A stretch of DNA of 64,000 nucleotides from Microplitis mediator. Lineage: Eukaryota; Arthropoda; Insecta; Hymenoptera; Braconidae. Positions within the stretch are counted from its first letter, which is position 1. Every line of letters begins with the position of its first letter. This document shows, one piece after another, positions 1-11,861 of the stretch. Below the pieces are notes generated by a model, which saw nothing but the letters and a program-made list of their open reading frames with translations, was not told the DNA's origin and did not search any database. The stretch is taken from positions 18,683,117 to 18,747,116 of the forward strand of contig NC_079976.1 in assembly GCF_029852145.1 (NCBI RefSeq), in the 5' to 3' direction. The position numbers and the translations under genes are program-made.

Positions 1-325
1 ACGGGGTACCGTGAGAATTGGTCTCCATATCAAATATATGATGACTTTTATGATCAATATATTACGTACTCTAGAAAAATATAATTATTTTAAAAATTAA
101 AATCTAGAGAAAAAATTTGGGTGATAGAAAAAGGTACCGAAAAGATCCATTGGGTACCGTGGGACTTGTTGGTCATAGTCATAAAAATTAGAGTCGAACT
201 AGATTAAGGAAATATTCTGATGAATTTATGTGACATTTACGGTGATCTAAGGGACTCGCGGCAAACATCTGGAAAACATTGAGTCGGTGAACTCATTGCA
301 AGGGACCGGCTATTACAGGTAGCAC

Positions 326-2533
326 GTAATATTACCACAACGACAAAATATCTTTGTCAATAATATCCTGGGAAAATAACTCTAGCAAAAATACCTTAGG
401 AAATATTATCTAATGACAAAATAACCAAAATAATAACAACCAGCGTAATAACATCAAAACGATTAAAAAACTTATGCTAGTGTAAAATATATAGTCTATG
501 CCAACATCACAAATATCGAAACACAATATGTATTAGAGAATTAAATAAATCATTTTATTCAGATAATAAATCTATTATATTAATAATAATCAAGAAAACT
601 ATGACAATACTAATGAGTATCTTAAGTAATAAGTAGAGGTAAAGATTATTATAATCATGTTTCTAAAGTGATGGCACCAACACTTAAATCAATATCGATA
701 CATCAAAACAACAAATGCATTGATCATTATAATTTTACAATGCGACAAATGTTGCGATTATCAATAAATATTAATGATAATAATAAGTAATATCAAATCC
801 ATATTATTAAATCGAAATGACAGTTGCAACCACCTCAAGATATTCTAGAACATCAACTGTTTCATTATAGTTTTCAACAATACGTTCTAATCGTGCAATA
901 TTTTCAAAATATTGGATAAATTCTTTTAGTTCTTGCTTGATATTAACGATGCTATTTGAAGATATTAATAACTCATAAGCCATGATAACTTTATCCTATA
1001 GCACGAAAGATAGTGCAATAAATTTTTTAATATTTAGGGCGAAATGTTCATCATCAGAATAACCTTGTTGGAAACCATATTTTTGAACCTTACGCCAAAT
1101 ACATTGGGCGAAATGAAAATGACACCCATGTATTTCAGTATTTGGAAATATTTCATCAAAAGCATCAATAAAACTTTTTTCATAATCAACCATTAATGAT
1201 AATGGATTTAAACGTGATTCAAAATGTAATAAACATTTTAATATTAATGTATATGATTTTTTGGGTTCGTTTTGTGTTAAAACATATACAAAAGGCATCA
1301 ATTTATTATTTTTTAATCCGTGAATAGTGTATAACTGCTTGAATATAGATGGAACTGTGCTAAACGTACCGTCAGCAAACCATTTGTCACATGAGGAAAG
1401 ACGTTTCAAATTTTGTCTTGTTGCAAAAATTAAAAATCGGCTGTTTGGAGATTCGATGTAATCCATCAGTAAAAATTGTTTATTTTTAAGTGTTATTTGA
1501 AATGTATCTGGCATTATAAGTTCATGAAGTGATGCTGGTGTTGGAAGTTGTGGATTACATTTTGATCTTGTTCTTTGGACAGTACGAGTAAGATCAGAAA
1601 CACTCTGTAATTTCACAGCTACAGTTTTCGAAGTAGTCGCAATTGAAGAATTTACAATTGATACAGTGCTTTCATTGGATTCTTTAGCCTTCAATTTAAC
1701 AGTATTAATTAATTCTCTCGCAGTTATGAATGTTTTGTCAGGGGCATGTGTATGTTTTTGTATGTTTTTTGAATTAACGATTGTACCTAAGTGATAATAT
1801 GAAATTATAACCTCAAAATAAATAATAGTATATACCCGTATAAAATTGTTATAATAGGTAAAGATTGTATAAATATTCTAAATTTGTGTATGAAAAATAA
1901 ATAATTGTAAATAAATATATATTACCAGTTATATCATCGGTTGTTGTTTTAATTGAACATTTGCAATGTAATTTATTGTAATAATTGATACACCTCCACG
2001 TAATACTAGATTTATTGACATAATGTTTTGAGTATATAAAACCATTGTGTACTAATAATTTTTTTCCTTTTTGGCTGATAATGAATTTAAGAGGCATTTT
2101 GAAAAGAATTAAATATTCGATAAATAAATTCTGGTCGATTGACACGATTGTTGTATTAATTGAAAAAGCTAACCATTTAGTGAAAAGTAATGATTGATGT
2201 ATTGAACCATCAGGTGGGGCAACGATCAGGCTCAGTGTGGCAGTAAATAAAGTCAAATTTAAACATTAATGAGTATATGCTTACCTTATATCAATACGTA
2301 CACATTATATTATATAAAGTAGTTGTAAATTAAGATTTTTTTAGTCATGATGTTAATGAGATATCATTTTTTAAGGAATTATTCTTTGGTGAAGATGTCT
2401 TCAGTTATTATTTTTTTGGTTATTTTGTCGTAAGTTATTGTTTTTTAGGTTATTTCGTTATAAGTTATTATTTCTGAGGTTATTATGTCGTTGGTTATTC
2501 CAATCAGATATTTTGTCGTTGTGATAATATTAC
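326..2533. mobile_element. MULE DNA transposon with 28-bp terminal inverted repeats
   Basis: The ends at 326-353 and 2506-2533 are inverted repeats of 28 bp with one mismatch; each starts GTAATATTA and runs through CACAACGACAAAATATCT. Inside both ends there are further short repeats of the form GGTTATTNTGTCGTTA. Between them lies a single gene on the minus strand encoding a FLYWCH finger and a MULE transposase domain, as expected for this superfamily. I could not find a convincing 8-9 bp target duplication outside the inverted repeats. Confidence 0.75.
807..2097 (-). pseudogene. MULE transposase with N-terminal FLYWCH zinc finger, one in-frame stop
   Basis: Exon 1 (1926-2097, ATG at 2097) encodes a FLYWCH finger: K-G-K-x-LLVHNGFIY, then W-R-C and C-x-C (KCKC). 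The intron 1787-1925 has GT and AG ends; joining gives IVNSKNIQKHTHAPD, whose H-x-H completes the finger. Exon 2 (807-1786) holds the MULE transposase core: WFADGTF (first Asp), then LSLMVDYEKSF (second Asp) and the C-x2-H style HGCHFHFAQ. A TAG at 996-998 interrupts FVL/DKVIMAYELL, after which the same frame stays open for about 62 codons to a TAA at 807-809. Joined length is about 384 codons. The domain assignments come from known family motifs. The single stop in an otherwise clean frame suggests recent inactivation or readthrough; I favour a young pseudogene. Confidence 0.8.
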
Positions 2534-2639
2534 ATGGAACCGAAACACATAGTTTCTTATTTTGTTACTCTTAGTTATCTTTCTTACTCTTTTAACTTGA
2601 CCATTTGTTTTCACATACTCTTACGATGGGAATTTATAG

Positions 2640-2756
2640 CGAACCCAAAATGAGCTAGATGAACACATATGTATGAAACAAAGCTTATGTGCTCTCACGC
2701 ATACATGTATTTGTTCATACATGATAATATATTATTATTTTGGGTGTGCTTTAAAT
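2640..2756. repeat. Small imperfect inverted repeat (possible MITE)
   Basis: GCGAACCCAAAAT at the left and ATTTTGGGTGTGC at the right form imperfect inverted ends around about 115 bp that is itself partly palindromic (TGAACACAT...ATGTATTTGTTCA). There is no coding potential. No target duplication could be established. Confidence 0.3.
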
Positions 2757-2805
2757 TATCCAAGTTGAGTTGAATTGAATAATTTCAAAAGGAAAAATTT
2801 TTTAT

Positions 2806-3880
2806 CCAAGTATTAAAACGGTATACCTCCTACTCGAGGTGGAAGACCACGAGAACAGGTATCCGTTTAATTATGACCAATCGCGACACACGCTATTTTC
2901 TAGGTAGCATCTTTTATCGTGTCAGATCGCTGACACTCTCAATAGTAATTCACCCTGGGCTGTCGAATTGGCTTACCCAGGACATAGAAGGTACTATTTA
3001 TTGAGCAGTAAAAATAAGATTGACTTACTTTGCGTTGAGGACTGAAACGAGTCCGTTCTGCAAACTCGTCGCCGTCGACTCACAGGAACCGCAACATTGC
3101 ACTTATAACTAACTTATTTATTTAATGGATAGGAAAATCTTAATTCACGACACCAGATTTATATATAAAACAATGAACTGATTTTATTAATTAATAAGTT
3201 ACTCGCACTGAGCGTTCGACAATGTTATAAATCACGTAATTTATGTACTGGTAAATTACCACGGTTTAACAAGAAAACAATATAAATCAAGAAACAGTAT
3301 AAAATAAGGAAAGCGACTGTACGGCGTGGCACGTCAACCAAGAGTGACTTCCCTCCAAAAAGGTCCTCTAGTTCTTTTCAGTTGTGGTTGACCAACCTCA
3401 AGTTGCCTAGGGAATTGCTAGGGCCTATCCACACTTTAGTGGCTGTAACAGTGGAGCGAAACCACACTCAGTCGCTCGAGTAAAGATCGAATATCAAGTA
3501 TTAAGTCTTCCCCCTCAGAGATAGCGCCACATAAGCTAAACTGGCCTCGTTTGAATAACGAGCCAGCGCGTATGCCCCTGCAAGGTACTAGACCAAAGTC
3601 TGTTCCAGTGGGTCGACTTAGGATCTTCTGAGGTGGAGCATTGCGCCTCCAGGGAATTACAGCAGGCTTCGCCCACCACCTGGTGATGGGGAGCTGCGCA
3701 GAGAGCTCGTACGACCAGAAGTCCTACGCACGTTGATGCCTCTTGGTTGTCGCGACGTTGGTTAGTTAATAACTATTCGTTACCGGATTTCTTAAAAGAC
3801 CGAGGCTCTGATATTGCCTCGTCACAGTATGGTGGAGTGGTAATTTAGGTGTACCGATTGTTACAGTAGCTAGAAGTATT
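2806..3880. other. GC-richer unassigned segment, probably old repeat DNA
   Basis: This 1.1-kb stretch is clearly less AT-rich than its surroundings and has many short G/C blocks, but no long ORF on either strand. CGGTATACCT near 2819 and AGGTGTACCG near 3850 could be degraded inverted ends. It resembles the texture of LTR or non-coding retrotransposon sequence elsewhere in the window, but I see no TG/CA ends, primer site or target duplication, so I leave it unclassified. Confidence 0.3.
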
Positions 3881-4963
3881 ATTTATCTTGATTTTTAAGT
3901 ATTTAATGAATTTGTAATCGTAAATTGTGAGGAAAGAATCAAACAAATTATATGAAAAACTTACATAAACAACTAATGTTTATAAGTACCAGTGATTTGT
4001 CAGGTCTTTTATAAAATAGTGTATATTTTATGTTCTGTAAGTTTTGTATTGTTTTAGTTTTATTTCTTGTAGTTTAGATTTTCATCATTAACATTTTTCG
4101 TATCGTAATTTTTTATAGAATTCTGAAGATTTTTTTTTGTCAATTTTAGTTGTTGTTTATGTTTCAATTTTTATCGATGATGTTCTGAATTTTATTTTGG
4201 TTTTTCATTATTTTTGATTTCTTTGATTCTTATTCTGGTATAAGTATTTATGCTTTTTTTGCGTAAACTTTATGTTTTAGTCTAATTTCGAAATCTACGA
4301 TCTTTTTCTAGTTTAAAATATTCGATGTTTGTCTGATTTTCAAATTCACTATCTTTGTCTGTTTTCTATTATATTTAATCTTTTTCTTTGATCTCTAAAG
4401 CACCGTGCTCACCACCTGGGATTTGAATGTTCCCAGATACACCTGAAACAGAAAAAAAGCAATTGTAAGGACCGCCAATCAGATTTAGAAAAAAAAAAAA
4501 CACGAGAAAAGAAAAATAGAAATAAAGAAAATACAATGCTAGTTCTAACACGGTTTAATTTTGATGAGAACTTTAATATTAATTTTTGATTGATCGTTTT
4601 TAATTGTATAAAATTAGATTGTAATTTTTGACAGTGTATGTTGTAGAGTTATTTGTGATTTTAAAAAATTATATATGACTTTTATATGAACGTGACTTTG
4701 CTTTTTTGATGTTGAAACATCGTTGCTGTCAAACTTCTTGTTGTACCACTTTAATGAATTATCAAAACAATTTGTTAACAATTTTCCGTAATGAAGTATT
4801 AAATTCCAAAACAAATGAAACTTTTTGAATGTCAGAAAAGCATAGTTCAAGCCCCCGAGTAATACATTAAGACAAAATTTCATTAATATTTAATTTAAAA
4901 GTAAGCATAACATTTGCGGAAATTAACCATTAAAGAATAATGACGGTTCCACAGACTGACAAC
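3881..4963. other. Intergenic AT-rich DNA, nothing recognised
   Basis: T-rich sequence with a poly-A run near 4489-4501. One 89-codon minus-strand ORF (4614-4883) has no recognisable domain and an ordinary AT-biased composition, so I do not call it a gene. Confidence 0.4.
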
Positions 4964-5357
4964 CCTGTCGGATTCGAATTACGGTAAGTTACCGTAATTT
5001 AACGAATATGGCGATCATTTACCGTAAAATACGGTATTTTCGCGGCAAACTTGTTACATCTTACGACATTTTACAGTAGTATATGGTATTTTACGGCGTT
5101 TAGGTCAAATATAAAAATTTTACGTAATTTGCGGGATTTATTTTTACAGTTTTGATAGTGCAATAGTTCACTTAACGGTAAAAGTACTGTACATTTACTC
5201 CAAATTACCGTACGTTTACCGCAATATACCATATTTCCCCGTAGAATACCGTACCTTGTTGTAAAACACCGTAATTTACATTAAAATACCGTAATTCTTT
5301 TGAATACCGTAAATTATGGTAATTACCGTAGTTTACCGCGATTCGGATAGGCCAAGG
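4964..5357. mobile_element. MITE built from repeated TACCGTAA / ACGGTAA motifs
   Basis: The ends CCTGTCGGATTCG (from about 4964) and CGATTCGGATAGG (to about 5353) are imperfect inverted repeats. The 390 bp between them are dominated by ACGGTA, TACCGTA and variants such as ACCGTAATTT in both orientations, more than 15 times. There is no coding capacity. The density of one 7-mer in both orientations suggests repeated protein-binding sites or a history of tandem amplification. Confidence 0.5.
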
Positions 5358-7270
5358 GAACCAAACTTGATTTAATTTCACGAGATCGACTTCATTTTTT
5401 TAGCAGCTTTTAATCTTTTAATTCCTATCATACCATCAGTTTTGTTTGTTTATACCGTTTAAAGATTAATGAAAGTTAATGTAATATAAATCGAAATTTT
5501 AAAATCATAAATTCTTCATTTTACCTGAACCGACTTTAACTAATCACTAAGTTTTAATCTACTAAATTCTGAGTGAATCAGCGATATTTATCCTAGCGTA
5601 TTTTTATGAAAAATGAATTATCAATTTATTTGCGTATGATAAACTCGGAAAGCTCACAATATTTGAACTGATCAATACATATGTTTTATCAATTATTGTT
5701 AAAAATTTCAAAAATTACAATAATAACTGAATCACGTTTTTTAAATCAAAGAGTATTATTTTTAATATAAAAATAGTATTAGAAGTGTATAAAGTACACC
5801 GATTAAAGGGTTTAGTTATACATCAGTCTCGCAGAATGGTAGTATCAAATAATGTATAAATTGTTGACAGTTTAAGGGTTACGTATTTTACAACCCGATA
5901 AATAAATAAACATTTATAAACATAATAATACCAGTAAATAAAATTACGGATCGTGATTTAAATCTTTATATTTAGGATTCTTCAATTCCACTTATTTGGA
6001 CAACAATGACATTAATAGTGAAACGATAAAGTACATCAAAGAGCACAGTAATAATGTTTGTCCGTCTGAATGTATTGGCTACTATGTTGATATGATAAGT
6101 ACTTGTTTCAATATAAGCTAATACGTCAAATATTTTGTTATATTCCACAACTGGTGATATTATTAATAACAACACTTGATAATTTAATCTATAACAACAC
6201 AAATCTTATGCGAGAGTATGTTAAAAACAGGTCTATCAGAGGCCATGCGATTACTAAAGTTTCTCATGGTCTTGAAATATTTGATATTAAGGTAAATTCA
6301 TAAGAATTTAGTGTGAAACACAGCTAAATATCTAAGACACGTGTCGAAGTTAGTAAGTAACTGAAACCGATATCCCCCTTAAAGCCACACTTTTCCTGCA
6401 AATTACCGATAACTTAAAATTTAATTTGCCAGAAATTTATTGCTGGGATTGGACGACAAATTGCCAGCAGAAACTTCTTTCAATTTGTATAGTATGTTAT
6501 ACTCGAATTGTTGTTAGAAAACTAAGCAATAGAGGTCACTGAAGAAAACTTCTGTTAACCAACGCTGGCTATGTGGGATAGTCGGAAATCTAAACAACAG
6601 TAAATGACGCACATTTACCATCTTACTAAAGAGAAATTAGCTGAACAAAATTTTAATTTAATTTACTTAAAACATACATTTTACGACAAAATAAAAACGA
6701 ATTTCTGTTGTAAACACTTAACTCGTTAAATGTAAAATATTTGCATTTTGGGAAACACGGGCGTGTTTGAATTAATTAAGAACTTCATAATTAAAATAAA
6801 TAAAGTTATAAAGACACATAAACTATCTCTAATAGCTATCGTGACTGCTAGATGTGAGAAAAGAAAGGTGAGAATTAAATGTTGATGTAACGGCAGAGAA
6901 TTGATGTTTATTTAGTTAATGCTGACTTTCGTAGACATACTGAAACCTCAACTATGATTAATGGAAAGTTTACTAAAGATCTTACTTTCCACTATTGCTG
7001 GAAGTCGACCGTGCGATTTCGTTCGCAGTTTCAAGTAGGTATCGGTTTAATGACAATTTGTCATCAAAGTGACTGTCACGGATCTTATACATCACCTTGA
7101 ATATCCAGATAACGATATTGTTCAGTAAAAGATTTTTTTAATTTGATGACTAATTACTGCTAACCGTAGATTTTTCATCTTCCCGCTACGATATAATTAT
7201 AAAATGAACCACAACCTGATAATCGAATTGACATCACTTGATAGCAGCAACTTAACTGTGATGAACATAT
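5358..7270. other. Intergenic DNA, nothing recognised
   Basis: AT-rich, no ORF longer than 76 codons, no inverted repeat or simple repeat that stands out. Short ORFs at 5972-6202 and 6103-6303 overlap on opposite strands and look like chance. Confidence 0.4.
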
Positions 7271-7681
7271 AGTTCAAACTGCATCTATTGTAATCATAGG
7301 GAATCGAAATTTGATAACTATTACCGAACAATCCTGACTACAATTTGATGACGAGGCAATGCCAATGTTAATTAGTAGAACACCAATGTCCTGTAGTCCA
7401 TTTCGGAGTAAATTTTCGTCATAAATTTCAGTAAAGTAAGAGCTAAATTGGCTATCTACGTTATTGCCATAAGCCAAATAAGATTGAACCATATGATCAG
7501 TTATTGCTTGTTATTATTTATATTGTTACGGTTGTTTAACAAAAGGCAAAGTTCTCACTAAAACTTTTATCTAAAAACTTTTCCCTGTATAATAGTGATG
7601 ATCTGAAGAGAAGACAAACATACGGAATATCAAAATTACAATGTAAATAGTTTTTAATTATTTTGATATTGAAATTATAAC

Positions 7682-7860
7682 CTACTGTACGATCTTGAAT
7701 GCTTGAAGAGTATTCTGCGGTATCCGCTCCCCAGAACAGTAAACGGACTCGACATTTGCTGCCGTTGTTAATGATGACCCTGAGTAGATCTTTTTTTTTA
7801 GATCCACGTGAATTTACAGACTTAATACCCTCGATCTGGTCGACGTATCCTCTCAGTTCA
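7682..7860 (-). CDS. Exon-like fragment encoding an RPA-type OB fold
   Basis: The minus strand reads ELRGYVDQIEGIKSV, a lysine-rich turn, then VRLLFWGADTAEYSSSIQ. The hydrophobic-strand / loop / LxWGxDAxxY pattern matches OB-fold subunits of the replication protein A 70-kDa type, which occur both as host genes and as cargo of DNA transposons. It is preceded by a good acceptor (TTTTTTGTTTGCAG at about 7861) and followed by possible donors near 7682. About 850 bp upstream another minus ORF begins MACASLIDTFTRKAEINEW (8850) and could be a first exon, with a MITE filling the gap, but the phases I tried do not join cleanly. The assignment is by motif only. It may be a relic exon. Confidence 0.35.
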
Positions 7861-7906
7861 CTGCAAACAAAAAAGATTTGATTGATTAATGTTTTTTTCA
7901 TTTTTT

Positions 7907-8710
7907 AACTTCCCGTTAAGAAAATTGTAAATATTAAAAAATTCGGGAAGTTATTAGTTTCTGTCCGATTTACGAAAATCGAATTTTCATCAGATTTTGA
8001 CGTTTTGAGGTCCTAGGAAGCTATTCTGACTAATTTCAAGATGATGTCCGAGTGTATGTATGTATGTATGTACGTACGTATGAACGTATGTAAATACCTG
8101 TAGCTTTTGAACGGATGAACCGATTTTGAACTTTAAGGTGTCATTCGACGCGGATTGTCAATATCTTGAAGCTGTAAGAAATTGAACTTGATCGGTAGGT
8201 CTGGTTCAGAGATATTCCAAAAATGAAATTTTTTTAAAAGTGGTTTTTTCGGATAACTTTTATTGTGCTCGATAGATTGATTCCAAAATGGACTGGGCTC
8301 TAGAGCTATATAAGCTGCGTCGAATGCTATCTCAACCATCGAAATCAGTTCATTCGTTCAAGAGAAACCATTGTCGAAAAAATTAAAAAAAAATTTATTT
8401 TTTATTTTTTTTGAAATATCTCAAAAACGACTCAATAAATCGAATTTAAAATTCGATCGGCTTTAGAACTTGATAAAACGCGTCGATTGCTATCTTAACC
8501 GTCTCAATTGGTTTATTCGTTTGAGAGATACCGTTGGAGAAAAAATGGTAAAAAACTATTTTTTTCGAAAAGAATGGCATAAAAAAGTATTTTCGAGCTC
8601 GAAAAGCTCGAAAATGTATTCACGACATAGTTTTCGAGCTCAAGGAGCTCGAAAACAGCGGGAAGTTTAAGGGCTGGCCCGCAGGGTCAACCGATAGACA
8701 GATTTTTTTT
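7907..8710. mobile_element. MITE of the AACTTCCCGC family, copy 1
   Basis: Begins AACTTCCCGTTAAG and ends CAGCGGGAAGTTT followed by GGCTGGCCCGCAGGGTCAAC and a T run. The same ends flank 33971-35202 in inverse order, and a degenerate copy lies at 25839-26947. Internal sequence carries a (TATG)n tract at 8055-8090 and repeated GCTCGAAAA blocks. No ORF of its own; the open frames here are chance. Confidence 0.65.
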
Positions 8711-9113
8711 ATTTCTACCATGTTGAGCATGAGTTTCATTAAAATAATAAAGAAATCTTTAATAAATACTGACATGCTGTCATCTTGACTCATCCACTCA
8801 TTGATTTCCGCTTTACGGGTGAATGTATCAATTAATGATGCACACGCCATGTTTCGATTGATTAATTAAAGTAATTGGTTAATTTTTTTTTCCAGTCACA
8901 CACGACCGCTTGCACCGAAGACTAATACGCGAAAGAACGAAAAAACCAGCTTGCAAAATTTTTTGACTGCCAAACTATACATATACCACACTATATTCGG
9001 TGCGTTCTGGCTAACTAAGTTCTAAACTGAGTAAGATTTCCTATAGTAAAGTCTATTTAACTATACCTATAGATTCTACCCTGATAGCACAGTTTGCTTA
9101 GCAAAAGTGTACT
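8711..9113. other. Spacer with possible first exon on the minus strand
   Basis: A minus-strand ORF starts at ATG 8850 (MACASLIDTFTRKAEINEW) and runs about 44 codons to a possible GT donor near 8717. The sequence upstream (8851-8950) is non-repetitive. This could be the start of the gene to which the OB-fold exon belongs, but nothing proves it. Confidence 0.25.
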
Positions 9114-9483
9114 TACCCTGATAGCCACCTTAACCGGAAATTAACTACAAGCTACTGCCGTATTCTTAGGCTAACTTGGAGGAAAGTTTTGGAGAGCAAG
9201 CAGTTACTTTTATGTTGACAGTAAATTGTCTGTAAACTTGAATTTAATTTGACTACAAGTGTTACTGTCAAAGAATGACGTTAAGTTGGTTGAAAGGTTC
9301 ATTTCAAATTGACGGCTAGTTTTTCTGTCAAATTACATTCAGATGACGGCAATTCATTTGCATCAACTTGTACGCAAGTATTATCCAGCCGAGGCTTCCC
9401 AGAAACTTGTCATTAAGTTAGCCGTAAATGTTTCACTGCAGAACTTGCTATGCAATTATATTTAGAGTGTGGCTATCAAGATA
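9114..9483. mobile_element. MITE with TACCCTGATAGCCAC ends, uninterrupted copy
   Basis: The left end TACCCTGATAGCCAC (9114-9128) and right end GTGGCTATCAAGATA (9469-9483) are inverted repeats. The 370-bp body is made of repeated short phrases such as AACTTG, TGTCAA and GACG. A sister copy lies at 10125-11427; comparing the two reveals a solo LTR in the sister. Confidence 0.7.
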
Positions 9484-9494
9484 ACAAAAGTTTT

Positions 9495-9692
9495 CTTGAA
9501 TTTTTCGTCAAATGTCTATCAGCTTCGAGCTTTTCCGGTTTTGACGTCAATTTGTATACAACTTGCTATACGATTTGACGTAAATTTGCTACCCAAATTA
9601 GAATGCAAAATCACTTAAGAAGTTGTATACAAGTTGTCGTGAAAAACGGAAAAGCTCGAAGTTAATGGACTTTTGACGAAAAATTCAAGGAA
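9495..9692. repeat. Inverted repeat (foldback) between two MITE copies
   Basis: CTTGAATTTTTCGTCAAATG ... TTCGAGCTTTTCCG at the left is matched in reverse by CGGAAAAGCTCGAA ... TTTTGACGAAAAATTCAAG at the right, with ACAACTTG / TATACAAGTTGT also paired. Non-coding. Confidence 0.6.
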
Positions 9693-10124
9693 ATTTTGAG
9701 GAGGGTTATTTTTCTAATAAAAAAAGTTACCTTTAAATTGAGGAAAAATCAATCGCAAATTTTTCTTTCTAACTTTTGCTGTTAAATTGTCAGCGAATTC
9801 GGGCAGCAAATTGTTGTAATTTTAATTGTCTAATTACTGTCAATTTTAAGCTAAAGTGGCTATTAGAGGAACTAATTCACAGTTTCCTGAGCCAATATTC
9901 GTCAACTTTTGTTGCATGATTTTTTAATGCAACATACTGTGAAAATTGACGGAAAGTTATTCGTAGAAGTTGCTTTTTAACTTTAACTGGCAACATGACG
10001 TCAAATCTCGGCAATAGATGTTGGACCAGTTACGTTTTCAAGTTGGTAACAATTTGTGCCAAAATGACAATTGGCGTGGATAGATAATCAAGGTTTGCTC
10101 AAACTTCACGCGCTCGTAGCTATC
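9693..10124. other. Unassigned AT-rich DNA between MITE copies
   Basis: Contains scattered AACTTG/CAAGTT and TGTCAA words like those inside the neighbouring MITEs, so it is probably diverged material of the same kind. No ORF. Confidence 0.35.
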
Positions 10125-11427
10125 TACCCTAATAGCCACCTTAACCACAAGTTAACTTCAAGCTATTGCCGTATTTTGAAGGTAATTAAAAGGAAAGTAT
10201 TGGAGAGCAAGCAGTTACCTTCAAGTTGGCAGTAAATTGTCTGTAAACTTGAATTCAATTTGACTACAAGTGTTGCTGTCAAACAATGACGTTAAGTTGA
10301 TTGATAGTTTCACTTCAAATTAATGGCAAGTGTTTCAGTCAAATAATATTCAGATGACAGCAGTAGAGTTGCATCAACTTGTAAGTGTTATGACCTCCAC
10401 CTATCGGGAGGTCGATTAATTAATTCTCTATGAATTAATTCGCGTATACTACGGCCACTTCGCCCGGGAGTATTTAAATACTCAGCTCTGGTAGGTTGAT
10501 TATGAATTGGTGAAAGGCTGTTAAAAAAAAACGAGGTTTTCTAAGTTGGTTGAACAATTTTTAATTGTAAGTATATCTTTGCTTAGTACAACGACGTTCG
10601 CGCTCGAGCTTCTGGCTAATTCTGCCTTACAACATCAATCTTAAAATTATTCTAAGTTAGAAGGGGCGTCAGCCCTGGAGACTATGGCGGGGTAAGGTTT
10701 TCTTATTGGCTGATGTGGGGACGTAGTCGGGGCCTCATGACGTCACAGAGTATCTCCGCCCCTCGAGGTTGAATCCTCCGTTCCGTGGCTTGGTCGATCG
10801 TTTTCTACAGTTGCTACGTTGTCTGGAGTCATGTGGTATTTCCCGCCATTAGGTCCAAGGCTTTCACCCTTACAGATGTTTGGACCGCTCGAATTTTATT
10901 GCGGTCGCTAATCGACTTACCCTCCATTACTCAAGTTTTTTATACATAACAGTGTTAAGAAATTTTCTTATTAAAATTCATGGCAGGGTACTTGAATCTC
11001 TAGAACTACTTAAATACAAAATACACGGAATTTTTATAAATAACTTACAAATGTCTACAAAACTTTCTCTTAATTTTAACGAACAAAGGATTTCAAACAT
11101 AAGTTCCTTTTATGGTTTTTCCGTTTATAATTTTATTTTAAACAAGCTTCGAGTGACCAGATGTTTTATTACTCTTATTTATTACTTCCGAAAAACCCAA
11201 GAATTTCCCACGATTTATTTAAATATAATTATATTTAAATAACCCGCGTAAGAGATTGTTTGTTAACTCCGCGAGGGGTCATTTCGATCGGGCAGGTGGA
11301 TCGCGATGGGACATCACATAAGCAAGTATTATCCAGTTGCTTGCTAGAAACTTGACGTTGAATTAGCCGAAAATGTTTCACTGCAGAACTTGCTGAGCAA
11401 TTATCTTTAGAGTGTGGCTATCAGGGT
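10125..11427. mobile_element. MITE with TACCCTRATAGCCAC ends, split by a solo LTR
   Basis: Ends TACCCTAATAGCCAC (10125-10139) and GTGGCTATCAGGGTA (11413-11427). Without the inserted LTR and one 4-bp duplication the element is 366 bp, almost the same as the 370-bp sister at 9114-9483, and the two align through their whole length. Confidence 0.75.
10386..11318. mobile_element. Solo LTR, 933 bp, with TAAG target duplication
   Basis: The insert starts TGTTATGACC and ends GGGACATCACA (TG...CA) and is flanked by TAAG at 10382-10385 and 11319-11322. The intact sister MITE supplies the empty site (AACTTGTACGCAAGTATT), which fixes the boundaries. The first 70 bp hold two strong hairpins: GACCTCC/GGGAGGTC and AATTAATTC/GAATTAATT. 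The 4-bp duplication and TG/CA ends fit Gypsy-type integration. The 120-codon ORF inside is not a gene. Confidence 0.85.
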
Positions 11428-11861
11428 AAGATTGTAAAACTTAACACATCCATTGGCGTCATTTGTTCTCGAAGCTGACACATGTATAATTAATTAGTGA
11501 ATAACATTTTATGAGAAAAAATAATTTCATGACATATTGTTCACAGTTTTGTTTGTCTTAATTTGGACCATGCAACGTTTTCTAATTGAATTCTTTTAGA
11601 ATATAAGTAATCACATCAAACGTCCTTTAAGTTTGCGTGATGAATAGAATTATTATTATAATTATCTGATATATTTATTGTTATACGTAAACATAGATTT
11701 CATACATATAGTTGCATGTTCGTTGCATGATATATTTCTGTGTCGTTATGTATAATATATGCTGTGTTCATCCAATCACGTCACGAATAGTTTGGCTTCA
11801 CATATATTTCATGGATCTTTTATTATAAGGATAATAATCTTTGTACTCAGTCGAGTAAGTA

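Noticed and set aside
4614..4883. 89-codon ORF on the minus strand
   Set aside because: Residue composition follows the AT-rich base composition, with no motif and no splice or transposon context.
10880..11242. ORF of 120 codons
   Set aside because: Lies inside a solo LTR defined by its ends and target duplication; no recognisable domain.
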